A stretch of DNA of 64,000 nucleotides from NCBI GenBank assembly GCA_021325455.1, contig JAJPHD010000010.1, forward strand, positions 124,001-188,000, in the 5' to 3' direction. The stretch is from Actinomycetota bacterium. GTDB lineage: Bacteria; Actinomycetota; Acidimicrobiia; Acidimicrobiales; JAJPHD01. The translations under genes and the position numbers were made by a program. The notes below the pieces were generated by a model that saw only the letters and a program-made list of their open reading frames with translations, was not told the origin of the DNA and made no database searches. How positions within the stretch are numbered: position 1 is the first letter of the stretch; each line of letters starts with the position of its first letter. Positions 1 to 9,293 of this stretch are shown here, piece after piece.

Positions 1-402
1 CTGGCCGGCCTGGCGTCTGTCCTGCCCGCCGGGACGTCACCCACGTTGAACGCCGGTCCCCATGGGTTCTCCGAGATCCTCTACGCCTTCACGTCCCAGG
101 CCAACAACAACGGCTCGGCTTTCGCCGGGTTGTCCAGCAACACCGTCTTCTACAACGTCTTGGGCGGGTTGGCGATGCTCGTCGGACGGTTCGTGATCAT
201 CATCCCCGTGCTGGCCCTGGCCGGGGCTCTGGCCGCCAAGGAGATGGTGCCGGCCGGGGCGGGCACCTTCCGGACCGACACCGCCCTCTTTGCCGGGCTC
301 CTCGTGGCCGTCGTGCTCATCGTCGGCGGGCTCACCTTCTTCCCGGCCGTGTCCCTGGGCCCGGTGGTCGAGGCCCTGTCCCATGGGAGGTTCTTCGGTT
401 GA
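1..402 (+). CDS. kdpA: Potassium-transporting ATPase subunit A, C-terminal fragment (5' end outside window)
   Basis: This is the K+-selective membrane subunit of the high-affinity Kdp P-type ATPase. The frame is open from base 1, so only about the last 133 residues of a roughly 560-residue protein are present. The segment [12 protein letters not shown] followed by [10 protein letters not shown] is the conserved KdpA C-terminal signature. Three hydrophobic stretches follow, including [19 protein letters not shown] and the terminal [12 protein letters not shown]. The stop codon shares bases with the TTG start of kdpB (TTGA), so translation is probably coupled. The start and the KdpF region lie to the left of the window. 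Confidence 0.95.
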   Translation: MAGLASVLPAGTSPTLNAGPHGFSEILYAFTSQANNNGSAFAGLSSNTVFYNVLGGLAMLVGRFVIIIPVLALAGALAAKEMVPAGAGTFRTDTALFAGLLVAVVLIVGGLTFFPAVSLGPVVEALSHGRFFG

Positions 403-2516
403 GCGCCCAGCCCCGTTCCTCCGATCAGCGGGCCCCCGAGTCACCTGCCGAGGCCGTCGACACCGACCGCTCCTCTCCTGCCCAGGCTGAGCGGGAGCCG
501 AGGAGGGCCGCCCAGCCCCGGGGGCTCTTCGACCCCAGCATCCTGGTCCCCGCCCTGGGGGAAGCCTTCAAAAAGCTCGATCCGAGGGTCCAGGCTCGCA
601 ACCCGGTGATGTTCGTCGTGCTGGTGGGGACCGTCGTCACCCTGGCCGAGGCGGTGGCCCGTCCGAGCGCCTTCTCCTGGTCGGTCACCGTCTTCCTCTT
701 CCTCACGGTGGTCTTCGCCAACTTCGCCGAGGCCATGGCGGAGGGCAGGGGAAAGGCCCAGGCGGCCACCCTCAGGCGCATGCGCACCACCACCGAGGCC
801 CGCCGCCTGCGAGAGGGGGAGGAAGAGAGGGTGGCGGCCACGGAGCTGTCCCGAGGGGACCTGGTCGTGTGCGAGCCGGGGGACCTGATCCCATCGGACG
901 GGGAGGTGGTCGAAGGGGTGGCCTCGGTGGACGAGTCCGCCATCACCGGCGAGTCCGCCCCTGTCATAAGGGAGGCCGGCGGGGACAGGTCGGCGGTGAC
1001 GGGAGGCACGAAGGTCCTGTCGGACCGCATAGTGGTGCGGATCAGCGCCGAGCCCGGGCAAACCTTCATGGACAGGATGATCAGCCTGGTGGAGGGGGCC
1101 AGCCGCCAGAAGACCCCCAACGAGGTGGCTCTCACCATCTTGCTGTCGGCCCTCACTCTCGTCTTCCTGCCCGTGGTGGTGGTCCTCGAGCCCTTCGCTC
1201 ACTACGCCCGGGGCTCCGTCCCCATCGTGTCGCTGGTGGCCCTGCTCGTCGCCCTCATCCCCACCACCATCGGCGCCCTCCTCTCTGCCATCGGGATCGC
1301 AGGCATGGACCGCCTCGTTCAGCGGAACGTGCTGGCCATGAGCGGCCGGGCCGTCGAGGCCGCTGGCGACGTGAGCACCCTGCTGTTGGACAAGACGGGG
1401 ACCATAACCCTCGGCAACCGGATGGCGTCCGCCTTTCTCCCCGTGGGCGGCCACCAGGAAGCGGAGCTGGCCGATGCCGCCCAGCTGGCCTCACTTGCCG
1501 ACGAGACCCCGGAGGGCCGCTCCATCGTCGTCCTGGCCAAGCAACGCTTCGACCTGCGGGGAAGGGAGATGGCCGCCGGCTACTCGTTCGTGCCCTTCTC
1601 GGCCCAGACCCGCATGTCGGGGTTGGACGTCGCCGGCCGGCACATACGCAAGGGGGCGGCGGAGGCCGTGCGCCACTGGGTGGTCGAGCAGGGGGGCCAG
1701 GTGCCCGACGAGCTGGACAGCATCGTCACCCGCACCGCCAAGGCGGGCTCGACGCCGCTGGTGGTGGCGGACGGCGGTGAGGTGCTGGGCGTGGTGGAGC
1801 TCAAGGACGTGGTGAAGACGGGGATCCAAGAGCGATTCGACCAATTGCGGGCCATGGGCATCCGCACCGTCATGATCACGGGGGACAACCCCCTCACGGC
1901 GGCGGCCATCGCCTCGGAAGCCGGTGTGGACGACTACCTGGCCGAGGCCACTCCCGAGGCCAAGATGGACCTGATCCGCTCGGAGCAGGAGGGGGGCCGG
2001 CTGGTGGCGATGACGGGGGACGGCACCAATGACGCCCCTGCCCTGGCCCAGGCGGACGTGGGAGTGGCCATGAACACAGGGACCATGGCGGCCAAGGAGG
2101 CCGGCAACATGGTGGACCTGGACTCCAACCCCACCAAGCTGATCGACATCGTGGAGATCGGCAAGCAGCTGCTGATAACCCGGGGGGCCCTCACCACCTT
2201 CTCCATTGCCAATGACGTGGCCAAGTACTTCGCCATCATCCCGGCCCTCTTCACCACCACCTACCCCCAGCTTCAGGCCCTCAACGTGATGCGCCTCCAC
2301 AGCCCCCATTCGGCCATCCTCTCGGCCGTCATCTTCAACGCCTTGGTGATCGTGGCTCTCATACCCCTCGCCCTGCGGGGGGTCCGCTACCGGCCAGCCG
2401 GCGCCGCCGCCCTCCTCCGGCGCAACCTCCTCATCTACGGCGTGGGAGGCCTGATCGCACCCTTCGCCGGGATCAAGATCATCGACCTCATCATCACCCT
2501 GGCGGGGTTCCACTGA
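399..2516 (+). CDS. kdpB: Potassium-transporting ATPase ATP-binding subunit KdpB
   Basis: Catalytic P-type ATPase subunit that hydrolyses ATP to drive K+ import with KdpA and KdpC. At 705 residues it is slightly longer than typical (about 680) because of a Pro/Arg-rich N-terminal extension. The phosphorylation motif DKTGT begins at about residue 331. The actuator segment [10 protein letters not shown] and the hinge [20 protein letters not shown] (about residue 538) are intact. Four hydrophobic regions fit the family. The TTG start overlaps the kdpA stop. No kdpDE sensor/regulator lies in the window. Confidence 0.96.
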   Translation: MSAQPRSSDQRAPESPAEAVDTDRSSPAQAEREPRRAAQPRGLFDPSILVPALGEAFKKLDPRVQARNPVMFVVLVGTVVTLAEAVARPSAFSWSVTVFLFLTVVFANFAEAMAEGRGKAQAATLRRMRTTTEARRLREGEEERVAATELSRGDLVVCEPGDLIPSDGEVVEGVASVDESAITGESAPVIREAGGDRSAVTGGTKVLSDRIVVRISAEPGQTFMDRMISLVEGASRQKTPNEVALTILLSALTLVFLPVVVVLEPFAHYARGSVPIVSLVALLVALIPTTIGALLSAIGIAGMDRLVQRNVLAMSGRAVEAAGDVSTLLLDKTGTITLGNRMASAFLPVGGHQEAELADAAQLASLADETPEGRSIVVLAKQRFDLRGREMAAGYSFVPFSAQTRMSGLDVAGRHIRKGAAEAVRHWVVEQGGQVPDELDSIVTRTAKAGSTPLVVADGGEVLGVVELKDVVKTGIQERFDQLRAMGIRTVMITGDNPLTAAAIASEAGVDDYLAEATPEAKMDLIRSEQEGGRLVAMTGDGTNDAPALAQADVGVAMNTGTMAAKEAGNMVDLDSNPTKLIDIVEIGKQLLITRGALTTFSIANDVAKYFAIIPALFTTTYPQLQALNVMRLHSPHSAILSAVIFNALVIVALIPLALRGVRYRPAGAAALLRRNLLIYGVGGLIAPFAGIKIIDLIITLAGFH

Positions 2517-3046
2517 TGCTCACCCTCCTGCGCCGCTCCCTCGTCCTCGCCCTCTTCTTCCTCGTGCTGCTCGGCCTCGCCTACCCCTTGGCCGAGACCG
2601 GCCTGGCCGGGACCCTCTTCCCCGGCCGGTCCGGGGGCTCCCTCACCGCCAACGGGTCCACCCTGATCGGGCAACGCTGGAAGGGGACCCGCTGGTTCCA
2701 CGGGCGGCCCGACCCCGACAACCCCATGGCCAGCGGCCCCACCAACCTGGGGCCCCGGTCCGAGAAGCTCCGAGACCAGGTGGAAGCCAGGATCGACCGC
2801 TGGCACCGCCTGGGCGTCAAGCCGACCCCCGAGCTCGTCACGGGATCAGGCAGTGGCCTCGACCCCGACATCAGCCCTCGGGCGGCCTACGCCCAGGTCC
2901 CCATGGTGGCCAAGGCTCGCCACCTACCCCCATCCGTGGTCAGGCACCTGGTGAGCGCCAGCATCCGAGGACCCCAGCTGGGCTTCCTCGGTGCCCCCTA
3001 TGTCAACGTGCTCGAGCTCAACGAGAGCCTCGCTCGCCTGCGGTGA
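2516..3046 (+). CDS. kdpC: Potassium-transporting ATPase subunit KdpC
   Basis: Small accessory subunit that stabilises the KdpAB complex. It has one N-terminal membrane helix (about residues 5-25, rich in Leu/Val/Phe), then a periplasm-side domain with the family motifs LIGQRW, FHGRPD and SGSGLDPDISPRAAYAQ. The 176-residue length is close to the usual 190. The ATG overlaps the kdpB stop (TGATG). It ends four bases into the next gene, so the OB-fold protein downstream may be co-transcribed. Confidence 0.94.
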   Translation: MLTLLRRSLVLALFFLVLLGLAYPLAETGLAGTLFPGRSGGSLTANGSTLIGQRWKGTRWFHGRPDPDNPMASGPTNLGPRSEKLRDQVEARIDRWHRLGVKPTPELVTGSGSGLDPDISPRAAYAQVPMVAKARHLPPSVVRHLVSASIRGPQLGFLGAPYVNVLELNESLARLR

Positions 3047-3420
3047 CCGGTTCGAGGGGCGGCCCCCCCAAGGGCAGGGGGCGGGACAGTGGCTGCTCTC
3101 CTGCCCGCAAGGGCCTGGACCAACCGGTCGGTCACATCGCCGAGGCCGCTCCCCGGCTCCTGCTGCGCACCACGGGGCGGCTGGTGGCCACGGCCATGCG
3201 CCACCGGGCCGCCGAGCTGGTCTTCACCTGCACCCTGGACGACGGCAGCGGCCGCATCACCCTCCTCTTCCTCAGGCCCACCCCGGTGGCGGGGATGGAG
3301 CCGGGGTCGGTCCTCACCGTCGAGGGCCGGATCCTGGAGGAGGGGGGGCGGTGGCTGATCCTGAACCCTCTGTACGAGCTGCAGGGCCGGGACGAGGACC
3401 ACCCCGAGGGGCCGCCGTAG
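3043..3420 (+). CDS. OB-fold nucleic-acid-binding protein
   Basis: A 125-residue protein whose residues about 35-115 form a probable OB-fold of the RecG-wedge/tRNA-anticodon type: AAELVFTCTLDDGSGRITLLFL followed by GSVLTVEGRILEEGG and WLILNPLYEL. Comparable small OB-fold proteins occur singly in actinobacterial genomes with no settled function. The GTG start overlaps the kdpC stop by four bases, which suggests coupling to kdp, although no functional link is evident. The N-terminal 30 residues are basic and low-complexity. It converges on the lyase homologue with a 28-base gap. Confidence 0.75.
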   Translation: MTGSRGGPPKGRGRDSGCSPARKGLDQPVGHIAEAAPRLLLRTTGRLVATAMRHRAAELVFTCTLDDGSGRITLLFLRPTPVAGMEPGSVLTVEGRILEEGGRWLILNPLYELQGRDEDHPEGPP

Positions 3421-3448
3421 CCGAGGGGCAAAGGCCTTGTGGCGCTCG

Positions 3449-4891
3449 CTACCGCTCAGCCGCCTGGCCCGCCAGCGCGCCCGAGCGGACCAGGGCCTTC
3501 AACGGCTCCAGGTCGTCGGGGGGTGGCGCACCCTCCCCGGTGAACGCCACCACCTCCCGCACCATCCGATGGACGGCAGCGGTGCCCCGGCCGAGCGCCG
3601 GCGGGAGGCGCAGGTCCAGGGCCTGGGAAGCGATCACCGCCTCGACGGCAGCCAGGCCCTCAGCCAGGTCGACCATCTCGGCCAGCCGGCGGGCTGCCAG
3701 GGGGGCCATGGTCACCCGGTCCTCGATCCCCTGGGCGATGCTCGTGCTGGTCACCTCGAAGGAGACGGGCGGGGCCAGCAGCCGAGCCTCGGCTGCCAGG
3801 GCCACGGCCGCCACCCCCAGCTCAGACAGGGCATCCTCGGCCACCGGATGAGCCACTGACAGGCCCTGAGGTAGTCCCGACTGAGGCGCCTGGAGGAGCT
3901 TGACGGCCCGCTCGGCCCCCGCCGTCAGGGCGGGAGCCAGGGCCAGGCGCACCAGGTCCAGGGCCGCCGCCAGTGGCAGGACATCAAAGTTTCCTGTCGG
4001 GACGGCTCGCCGGAGACCAAGGTCCACGATGGGGTTGCCTTGGGAGGAACGCAGCTCCACCTCCACCTGCTGGACGGCGTAGCCCAAGGCGTCCCGGGCG
4101 GCTCCATGGACCTGGGGCACGCAACGAAACGTGAGGGGGTCCTGGAGGTTGCGGGCTGCCCCGTCCCTCCACAGGTGGCTGCCCTCGAGCAGGTCCCTCA
4201 GGCGCCCGACGGTGGTGATGAGGCCCGGGTAGGGCCGCGACCGGGCCACCTCGGGCCCGAGGATGCTCAGGTTGGCGCCAAAGGCCTCCATTTCCAGGGC
4301 CGCGAGCCCGTCGGCCGTGTCCAGCCAGCGTCTGGCATCCACCAGGGCCAGGGCAGCCAGGGCGGTCGAGAAGGAGTTGTTGTCCACCAGGGCCAGCGCC
4401 TCCCCGGCAGCCAGCGAGAAGCCGGTCACAAGCCCATAGGCCAGGTCGGCGAGGGGAGCCAGGTCGCCTTGGCCCACCGAGCCGAGCATGCGCATGGGGG
4501 GCAGGGGGCCGGCGTTGAGGGCCTGCGCCAGGGTGATGGCCAGCTCGGGCCTGGCTCCCGCCCACCCCCCCGCCAGCTGGTTGACCAGCACGAGCAGGGT
4601 GGCCCGGGACACCTCGACAGGAGCCGGCGGGCCCTGGCCCACCCTGTGGCTGGCCAGCAGCAACCGGTTGAACTGGCCCTGGTCGGTGGTTACCGGAGAC
4701 TCCTTCTTGGCGTTCACCCCCCGGTTGAAGCCGTACACGGGGAGGTCCTTGCGGAGCGCCTCCTCAACCACCTCCCGCGTGGCCCGCATCCGCTCCAGGG
4801 CTTGGGGGGCGACGACCACCGCCTCCCCGTGGCGGGAGACCGCCACCAGCTGCTCCAGGGTGAGGTCTTGCCCGGTGAGGATGACGGTCAC
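3449..4891 (-). CDS. Aromatic-amino-acid-lyase (HAL/PAL) family protein lacking the MIO triad
   Basis: A 480-residue protein spanning the whole histidine/phenylalanine ammonia-lyase fold. Family landmarks include YGFNRG (Tyr53), the substrate-pocket segment RCVPQVHGA and the C-terminal SIAQGIEDRVTM. The stretch that normally reads G-S-V-G-A-S-G-D, whose Ala-Ser-Gly cyclises to the electrophilic MIO cofactor, reads GSVGQGD here (residues 137-143): one residue shorter, with Gln in place of Ala-Ser. A second catalytic Tyr (QDPYS in the family) is Leu253. Ordinary ammonia-lyase chemistry is therefore unlikely. The GTG start overlaps the stop of the upstream CDO-rhodanese gene (GTGA), which fixes the start and implies an operon. 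Codons around the altered site read cleanly, with no frameshift. Confidence 0.88.
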   Translation of the reverse strand: MTVILTGQDLTLEQLVAVSRHGEAVVVAPQALERMRATREVVEEALRKDLPVYGFNRGVNAKKESPVTTDQGQFNRLLLASHRVGQGPPAPVEVSRATLLVLVNQLAGGWAGARPELAITLAQALNAGPLPPMRMLGSVGQGDLAPLADLAYGLVTGFSLAAGEALALVDNNSFSTALAALALVDARRWLDTADGLAALEMEAFGANLSILGPEVARSRPYPGLITTVGRLRDLLEGSHLWRDGAARNLQDPLTFRCVPQVHGAARDALGYAVQQVEVELRSSQGNPIVDLGLRRAVPTGNFDVLPLAAALDLVRLALAPALTAGAERAVKLLQAPQSGLPQGLSVAHPVAEDALSELGVAAVALAAEARLLAPPVSFEVTSTSIAQGIEDRVTMAPLAARRLAEMVDLAEGLAAVEAVIASQALDLRLPPALGRGTAAVHRMVREVVAFTGEGAPPPDDLEPLKALVRSGALAGQAAER

Positions 4892-5916
4892 GAGGGACCT
4901 TCTCGCCCGAACGGGGCCAGGCCGCAGGGCAGGGTTCCGGCCTCCGCCTCCCCGAACCGGCGGACGGGGAGTCCGGCGGCCTTCCAGGCCAGGAAGCCAC
5001 CCTCGAGGTCGGTGGCCCTCACCACGCCCACCCGCCTCAGGGTCGTCGCCGCCAGGCTGGAGGCGTAGCCCTCGGTGCAGACCAGGATGATCTCCCGGTC
5101 GTAGCTGGCCACGCCCTCCAGGCGCGCCTCCGAGCGAGGGTCGAGCCTCCACTCCAGGACGTTGCGGGGGATGACCAGCGCCCCCGGGATCTCACCCTGC
5201 TGGCGGCGCTCCTCCATGGGGCGGATGTCGACCAGGACGGCCCCGCCCCGCACGGCTTGGGCCGCCTCCAGCGGCTTACGCCGGCGGAGGTGCCGGCGGG
5301 CCTCGGCCAGGAGCCCGTCGATGCCCTGGGGCCAGGCCATCCCGTTGGGGGCGATCCGGCCCGGCTGGGCCATCATGGGCTCGGGACGGTCCACGGGCAG
5401 GGTCTCCACCGGTGTCCGGGTCCCGTCGGTCCCTATCCGGTACACGGTCATGCGTGACAGGGGTGGCGAGTAGGCATGGATGCTGGTGGCCAGGGCCGGG
5501 CTCTGGTTGCCCACGATGTGCACATAGCGCCGTCCAAATGCCGATCCCGTCCCCGGGCCCAGCTGCCTCAGGTGCAGGGGCTGGCCGGTGCGGGGGCTGT
5601 AACCCTCGGTGAGGACCCCGTCTGCCACCCAAAACGCCCCGGACGAGCCCCCGTGGTCGTGAACGGTCGTATCCTGGCCCTCGGTCCAGCCGATGAGCCA
5701 GATGTCGACCCGCCGGTCGCGGTGGAGGCGCCGGTACCAGCGCTCGACCGGGTCGTGCTGCACCATGGGCCTCCAGACCCATTCCAGGCCTGCCAGCCCG
5801 GCCACCAACCGGGACAGGTCGCGGGCCGAAAGGCGGTCAGCCCCTCTGGCCAACCCGGACACGACGGCGCTGACGGCGTCGACGCAGGAGCCGCCCCCTT
5901 CGTGGATCGCGCTCAC
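4888..5916 (-). CDS. Cysteine-dioxygenase-like cupin fused to a rhodanese domain
   Basis: A 342-residue fusion. Residues about 45-170 match thiol (cysteine or 3-mercaptopropionate) dioxygenases: VHDHGGSSGAF provides the first two iron-ligand histidines (His86, His88) and SIHAYSPPL the third (His147). Residues about 215-325 are a rhodanese domain with the loop CTEGYASS (Cys280 as sulfur-carrying residue). The first domain should oxidise a thiol to a sulfinate. The rhodanese half suggests persulfide or sulfane-sulfur handling. It is the first gene of a two-gene unit with the MIO-less lyase homologue. GTG start. The 286 bases upstream (5917-6202) hold no convincing gene. Confidence 0.87.
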   Translation of the reverse strand: MSAIHEGGGSCVDAVSAVVSGLARGADRLSARDLSRLVAGLAGLEWVWRPMVQHDPVERWYRRLHRDRRVDIWLIGWTEGQDTTVHDHGGSSGAFWVADGVLTEGYSPRTGQPLHLRQLGPGTGSAFGRRYVHIVGNQSPALATSIHAYSPPLSRMTVYRIGTDGTRTPVETLPVDRPEPMMAQPGRIAPNGMAWPQGIDGLLAEARRHLRRRKPLEAAQAVRGGAVLVDIRPMEERRQQGEIPGALVIPRNVLEWRLDPRSEARLEGVASYDREIILVCTEGYASSLAATTLRRVGVVRATDLEGGFLAWKAAGLPVRRFGEAEAGTLPCGLAPFGREGPS

Positions 5917-6202
5917 CGCACCACCAACCTCCCGGACCCTCTCGTTCCTTGCCGGCCCCGCCAGGGGGGAGCAGGGGGAGAGCCAGCCCGGACCGGCCAG
6001 CCGGTCGTGCCGGTTCGCCTGGTGGCCGGGTGCCAGGGCCCGCTCGCTGCAGACGGACCCGGCAGCGGGCTTCGAGCCGAGGGGCGCCCGGGGGGCTCAG
6101 CCCGACGGCTCCACGTCCACCACTCCTCCTGCCCTGCCTGGCAGATCCAGTGTACTTCCCAGGCGTTGGGCGGCACGGGCCCCACCGCGGGGCTCCGGGA
6201 CG

Positions 6203-7000
6203 TCAGGTCGTGCTGGCGGCCGGCGTCCTGGCCCGGGGCCGCTTGACCGCACCCGAGCGTCGGCGACGGACCCGGCCCGCCGGCCGCACCCGGTCCGCCT
6301 CATCGCTGCCCCTTCCCTCCCCCCGCTCCTCGTAGGCAGCGAGGACCAGCTCCGCCACCAGCCCCACGTGACCTGTCATGGCCGCTCCGGCGCCCTCAGC
6401 ATCACCTCTGGTGATGGCCTCGGCCACCTTCACGTGCGACAAGGCACAGGCCACGGCGTCGGCCTGGCCCGTGGCGCCGCTCTCCCGCAGGGCGCTCAAC
6501 AGCACGAGGGAGCGCTCGATGAGCTCGACCAGGCGCGGGTTCCCGGTGGCCCGGGCCAGGGCCAGGTGGAAGGCCTCGTTGAGGCGGCCAAAGGCCTCAA
6601 TGTCCCCAGCCCTAGCCGCTCTGAGGGACTCCTTGGCCAGGCGCCCTATCTCCCGGCGGGCAGCCTGCGGCGCCCGGCCGGCCACGGCCCGGGCTGCCAC
6701 CGATTCCAGGCCCTCCCGCACCTCGTAGGCATCCCTGATGGCCTGCCAGGAGGCGCGCACGACCCGGCCCCCCCGGGGCGGGTCGGGCTCGATGAGGCCA
6801 ACGTCGCGCAGTTGGAGCAACGCCTCCCTCACCGGGGTCTTGCTCACGTTGAGCTGGCGGGCCAGGCCCGCCTCCGTCAGGCGGGACCCCGGGGGCAGCT
6901 CCTGGCTCACGATGGCGAGCCGAATGGCCTCGTAGACCCGCTGGGTGAGCGTGTCGGGCCGGTCCCCAGGAGCCAGCAAGGGCCGCAAGGCACCCGTCAT
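6203..7000 (-). CDS. GntR-family transcriptional regulator with FCD domain
   Basis: A 265-residue FadR-subfamily repressor. Residues about 17-85 form the winged helix (TLTQRVYEAIRLAIVSQELPPG, then LNVSKTPVREALLQLRDVGL). Residues about 95-225 form the all-helical FCD ligand/metal-binding domain with EVREGLESVAAR and repeated His-containing helices. The C-terminal 30 residues are an Arg-rich tail. It is transcribed divergently from the ABC importer, the usual arrangement for a local substrate-responsive repressor. A FadR-type half-palindrome lies between the two (7161-7170). Confidence 0.92.
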   Translation of the reverse strand: MTGALRPLLAPGDRPDTLTQRVYEAIRLAIVSQELPPGSRLTEAGLARQLNVSKTPVREALLQLRDVGLIEPDPPRGGRVVRASWQAIRDAYEVREGLESVAARAVAGRAPQAARREIGRLAKESLRAARAGDIEAFGRLNEAFHLALARATGNPRLVELIERSLVLLSALRESGATGQADAVACALSHVKVAEAITRGDAEGAGAAMTGHVGLVAELVLAAYEERGEGRGSDEADRVRPAGRVRRRRSGAVKRPRARTPAASTT

Positions 7001-7353
7001 GGCCCAGTTCGAGGGGGGCTGCCAACCGTCATTCCGTCACCTCCCAGCCGTAACCGGTCGAGCCGGCATGCTAGGGCGGCGTGGGGACGGCTGGCAAAGC
7101 TCGACCCCTTGAACGGTCTCGACTACCATCGGGCGCTCCTCGGCGACTAGCAATGACCCGTGGTCCGACCCGTGGCAGACCCCTCCCCTCCGCCTCCTGT
7201 CGCCTCCCCCCAGGCCGCCCACGCCACCGTCCGCGCCGGCGCTGGGCCCGATCGCCCGCCGCTTCCCACCGGTGACGGGGTGGTACCCTCGGAGGCGGGC
7301 AGGCAACCTGGCCCCGCTCCCCTGCCTCCTCACCGTGGCGGGAGTGGCCGTTG
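7001..7353. promoter_or_regulatory. Divergent intergenic region between gntR and the ABC importer
   Basis: These 353 bases separate two divergent genes and contain no ORF with a credible family match. They should hold both promoters and the regulator's binding site. The only recognisable element is the TGGTCCGACC core at 7161-7170. Pyrimidine-rich tracts fill 7181-7210 and 7311-7335. No transporter substrate-binding protein is encoded here. Confidence 0.6.
7161..7170. promoter_or_regulatory. Candidate FadR/GntR-type operator core TGGTCCGACC
   Basis: TGGTCCGACC is an imperfect inverted repeat (GGT-CCG-ACC) identical to the core of the E. coli FadR operator consensus as I recall it. It lies 161 bases upstream of the GntR/FCD regulator gene and about 184 bases upstream of the permease gene. 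The regulator belongs to the FadR subfamily, so autoregulation plus control of the importer is reasonable. A 10-base match alone is weak evidence. Confidence 0.4.
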
Positions 7354-8322
7354 ATGGGAGGGCGCCCGTTGGCACGCTACCTCTTGAAGCGGGTGGCCCT
7401 GGCGATCCTGACGCTCATCCTGTTGAGCATCATGATCTTCCTCGCCGGCCAGGTGCTGCCGGGCAACCCCGGACGGGCCGTACTGGGCCCCTTCGCCTCC
7501 CGCAGCGCCGTGCAGGCCCTGGATCACCAGCTGGGGGTGGACCGGCCTCTGCCCGTGCAGTACTGGAGCTGGGCCACGGGCCTCCTCCGGGGCAACATGG
7601 GCATCTCGTACCAGTACCGGGCCCCTGTCTCCAGCTTCCTCTACCCCGCCCTCCTCCACTCCCTCAAGCTGGCCGCCGTGGCCTTCGTCCTGGTCGTGCC
7701 CCTCGGGGTGATCGGGGGAGTGCTGGCGGCGCTGCGCCGGGGAGGGGCAGCGGACCGGGCCATCAGCGTGACGGGCCTCTCCCTTTCCACCGTGCCCGAG
7801 TTCGTGTCGGGGATAGTGCTCATAGTCCTCTTCGCCATAGAGCTGAAGGTCCTGCCCGTCACGGCCAACCCACCGTCGGGCTCGGGCCCCCTGACCCAGA
7901 TCCGTTACCTCATCCTGCCCGCCATTCCCCTGGTGCTCATCCTCTTCGGGTACATCGCCCGCATGGCGCGAGCCGGCACCATCGAGGCTCTGGACTCCGA
8001 CTATGTGCGCACCGCCACCCTCAAGGGGCTGCCGCGCTCGCTGGTCATCCGCAGGCACGTGCTACGCAATTCCCTCCTGCCCACCATCACCGTGATCGCC
8101 ACCCAGACCGGCTATCTGATCGGGGGGCTGGTGGTGATCGAGGACCTGTTCAACTACCCGGGGATCGGCCGCTTGATATTCACCGCCGCCACGGACAAGG
8201 ACTTCCCCATGCTGGAGGCCGGGGTGCTGGTGATAGGGGTGGTGTACCTGGTGGCCACCCTTCTCGCCGACATCCTCTACACGGTCCTCAACCCCCGGGT
8301 GCGCCTGGGAGGGTCAGAGTGA
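7354..8322 (+). CDS. Dipeptide/oligopeptide-type ABC transporter permease (DppB-like)
   Basis: First permease of a peptide/nickel-class ABC importer, 322 residues with six predicted membrane helices. The N-terminal motif RYLLKRVALAILTL and LPGNPGR are typical of DppB/OppB. The ATPase-coupling loop is DSDYVRTATLKGLPRSLVIRRHVLRNSLLP, and NYPGIGRLI lies near the end. The ATG at 7354 is chosen; an adjacent TTG at 7351 is an alternative. It overlaps the next permease (TGATG). No solute-binding protein lies in the window, so the substrate cannot be assigned. Confidence 0.92.
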   Translation: MGGRPLARYLLKRVALAILTLILLSIMIFLAGQVLPGNPGRAVLGPFASRSAVQALDHQLGVDRPLPVQYWSWATGLLRGNMGISYQYRAPVSSFLYPALLHSLKLAAVAFVLVVPLGVIGGVLAALRRGGAADRAISVTGLSLSTVPEFVSGIVLIVLFAIELKVLPVTANPPSGSGPLTQIRYLILPAIPLVLILFGYIARMARAGTIEALDSDYVRTATLKGLPRSLVIRRHVLRNSLLPTITVIATQTGYLIGGLVVIEDLFNYPGIGRLIFTAATDKDFPMLEAGVLVIGVVYLVATLLADILYTVLNPRVRLGGSE

Positions 8323-9293
8323 TGCCTCCCGACCACCGCCCCGACCTGCTGGCCCCTCCGGCCGGGCGCGCCTCCCTCGGGGAGGCAGCCACCCTGCACG
8401 GTCCCGGGGCCATACCCCCCCTGGGGACGGAGGCAGGAGCGGGACCCATCGACTATTCGCCTCGCCGCATCCGCCGGGAGCGGTTAGGTGAGCTTCTCTC
8501 GACCAAGCCCTTCGTCGTGGGAGGGATCATTTTGGTGGGCTGGATCGTCTGCGCCGTTTTCGCCGGCCAGCTGGCTCCCTATGACCCTCTGGCCCAGAGC
8601 CTCACTGCCACCAACGCCCCCCCCTCGGCCACCCACTGGCTCGGCACCGACTCCTTGGGTCGCGACGTCCTGTCGCGGGTCATAGCCGGGTCCAGGGACA
8701 TCCTGGTCATATCCCCCCTGGCCACCATGCTCGGCACCGTGGCCGGCACCGCCATCGGGCTGGTGCAGGGCTACTTCGGGGGGCTGGTGGACAACGTCGT
8801 CGGGCGAGTGGTGGAAGCCGTTCTGGCCCTGCCGGTGATCATCGTGGCCTTCCTGTTCGTGGTCGCCGCCGGACCCTCCGAGCTCACCCTGGTCCTGGTC
8901 ATCGGGTTCGCCTTCGCCTTGCTCATCGCCCGCACCGTCCGCACGGCCGTGCTGCAGGAGCGGGACCTCGACTACATCGCCGCCGCCCGCCTCCGGGGGG
9001 AGAGCGCCCTGCACATAATGTTCGCCGAGATCCTCCCCAATGTGGGGGGCCCGATCCTGGTCGAGTTCACGGTGCGCCTGGGGTACGCCATATTCACCGT
9101 GGCCACGCTCTCCTTCCTGGGGTTCGGCATCAGGCCCCCTACGCCTGACTGGGGGGCGGACATCGCCGCCAACGCCGGCTACCTCTCCGCCGGGTACTGG
9201 TGGGAGACGCTGTTCCCGGCCCTCGCCATAGCAAGCCTGGTGATAGCCATCAACCTGGTTGCCGACTCCATCGAGGCGGTCGTCATCCAATGA
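8322..9293 (+). CDS. Dipeptide/oligopeptide-type ABC transporter permease (DppC-like)
   Basis: Second permease subunit, 323 residues. An unusually long N-terminal hydrophilic segment of about 65 residues precedes the first membrane helix (VVGGIILVGWIVCAVFAG). Conserved DppC features are HWLGTDSLGRDVLSRVI and the ATPase-coupling loop YIAAARLRGESALHIMFAEI. The C-terminal TLSFLGFGIRPPTPDWG is diagnostic for the family. The ATG overlaps the upstream stop, and the gene ends inside the ATPase start (ATGA). All three importer genes are therefore probably translated as one coupled unit. Confidence 0.93.
   Translation: MPPDHRPDLLAPPAGRASLGEAATLHGPGAIPPLGTEAGAGPIDYSPRRIRRERLGELLSTKPFVVGGIILVGWIVCAVFAGQLAPYDPLAQSLTATNAPPSATHWLGTDSLGRDVLSRVIAGSRDILVISPLATMLGTVAGTAIGLVQGYFGGLVDNVVGRVVEAVLALPVIIVAFLFVVAAGPSELTLVLVIGFAFALLIARTVRTAVLQERDLDYIAAARLRGESALHIMFAEILPNVGGPILVEFTVRLGYAIFTVATLSFLGFGIRPPTPDWGADIAANAGYLSAGYWWETLFPALAIASLVIAINLVADSIEAVVIQ

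Noticed and set aside
441-1454. Long minus-strand reading frame within kdpB
   Set aside because: It is the antisense of a conserved P-type ATPase gene, His/Gly/Pro-rich and without a family match; a GC-bias shadow.
7272-8321. Upstream extension of the DppC-like permease
   Set aside because: The extension overlaps the DppB-like gene in another frame and is Pro/Arg-rich; the ATG at 8322 overlaps the preceding stop as elsewhere.
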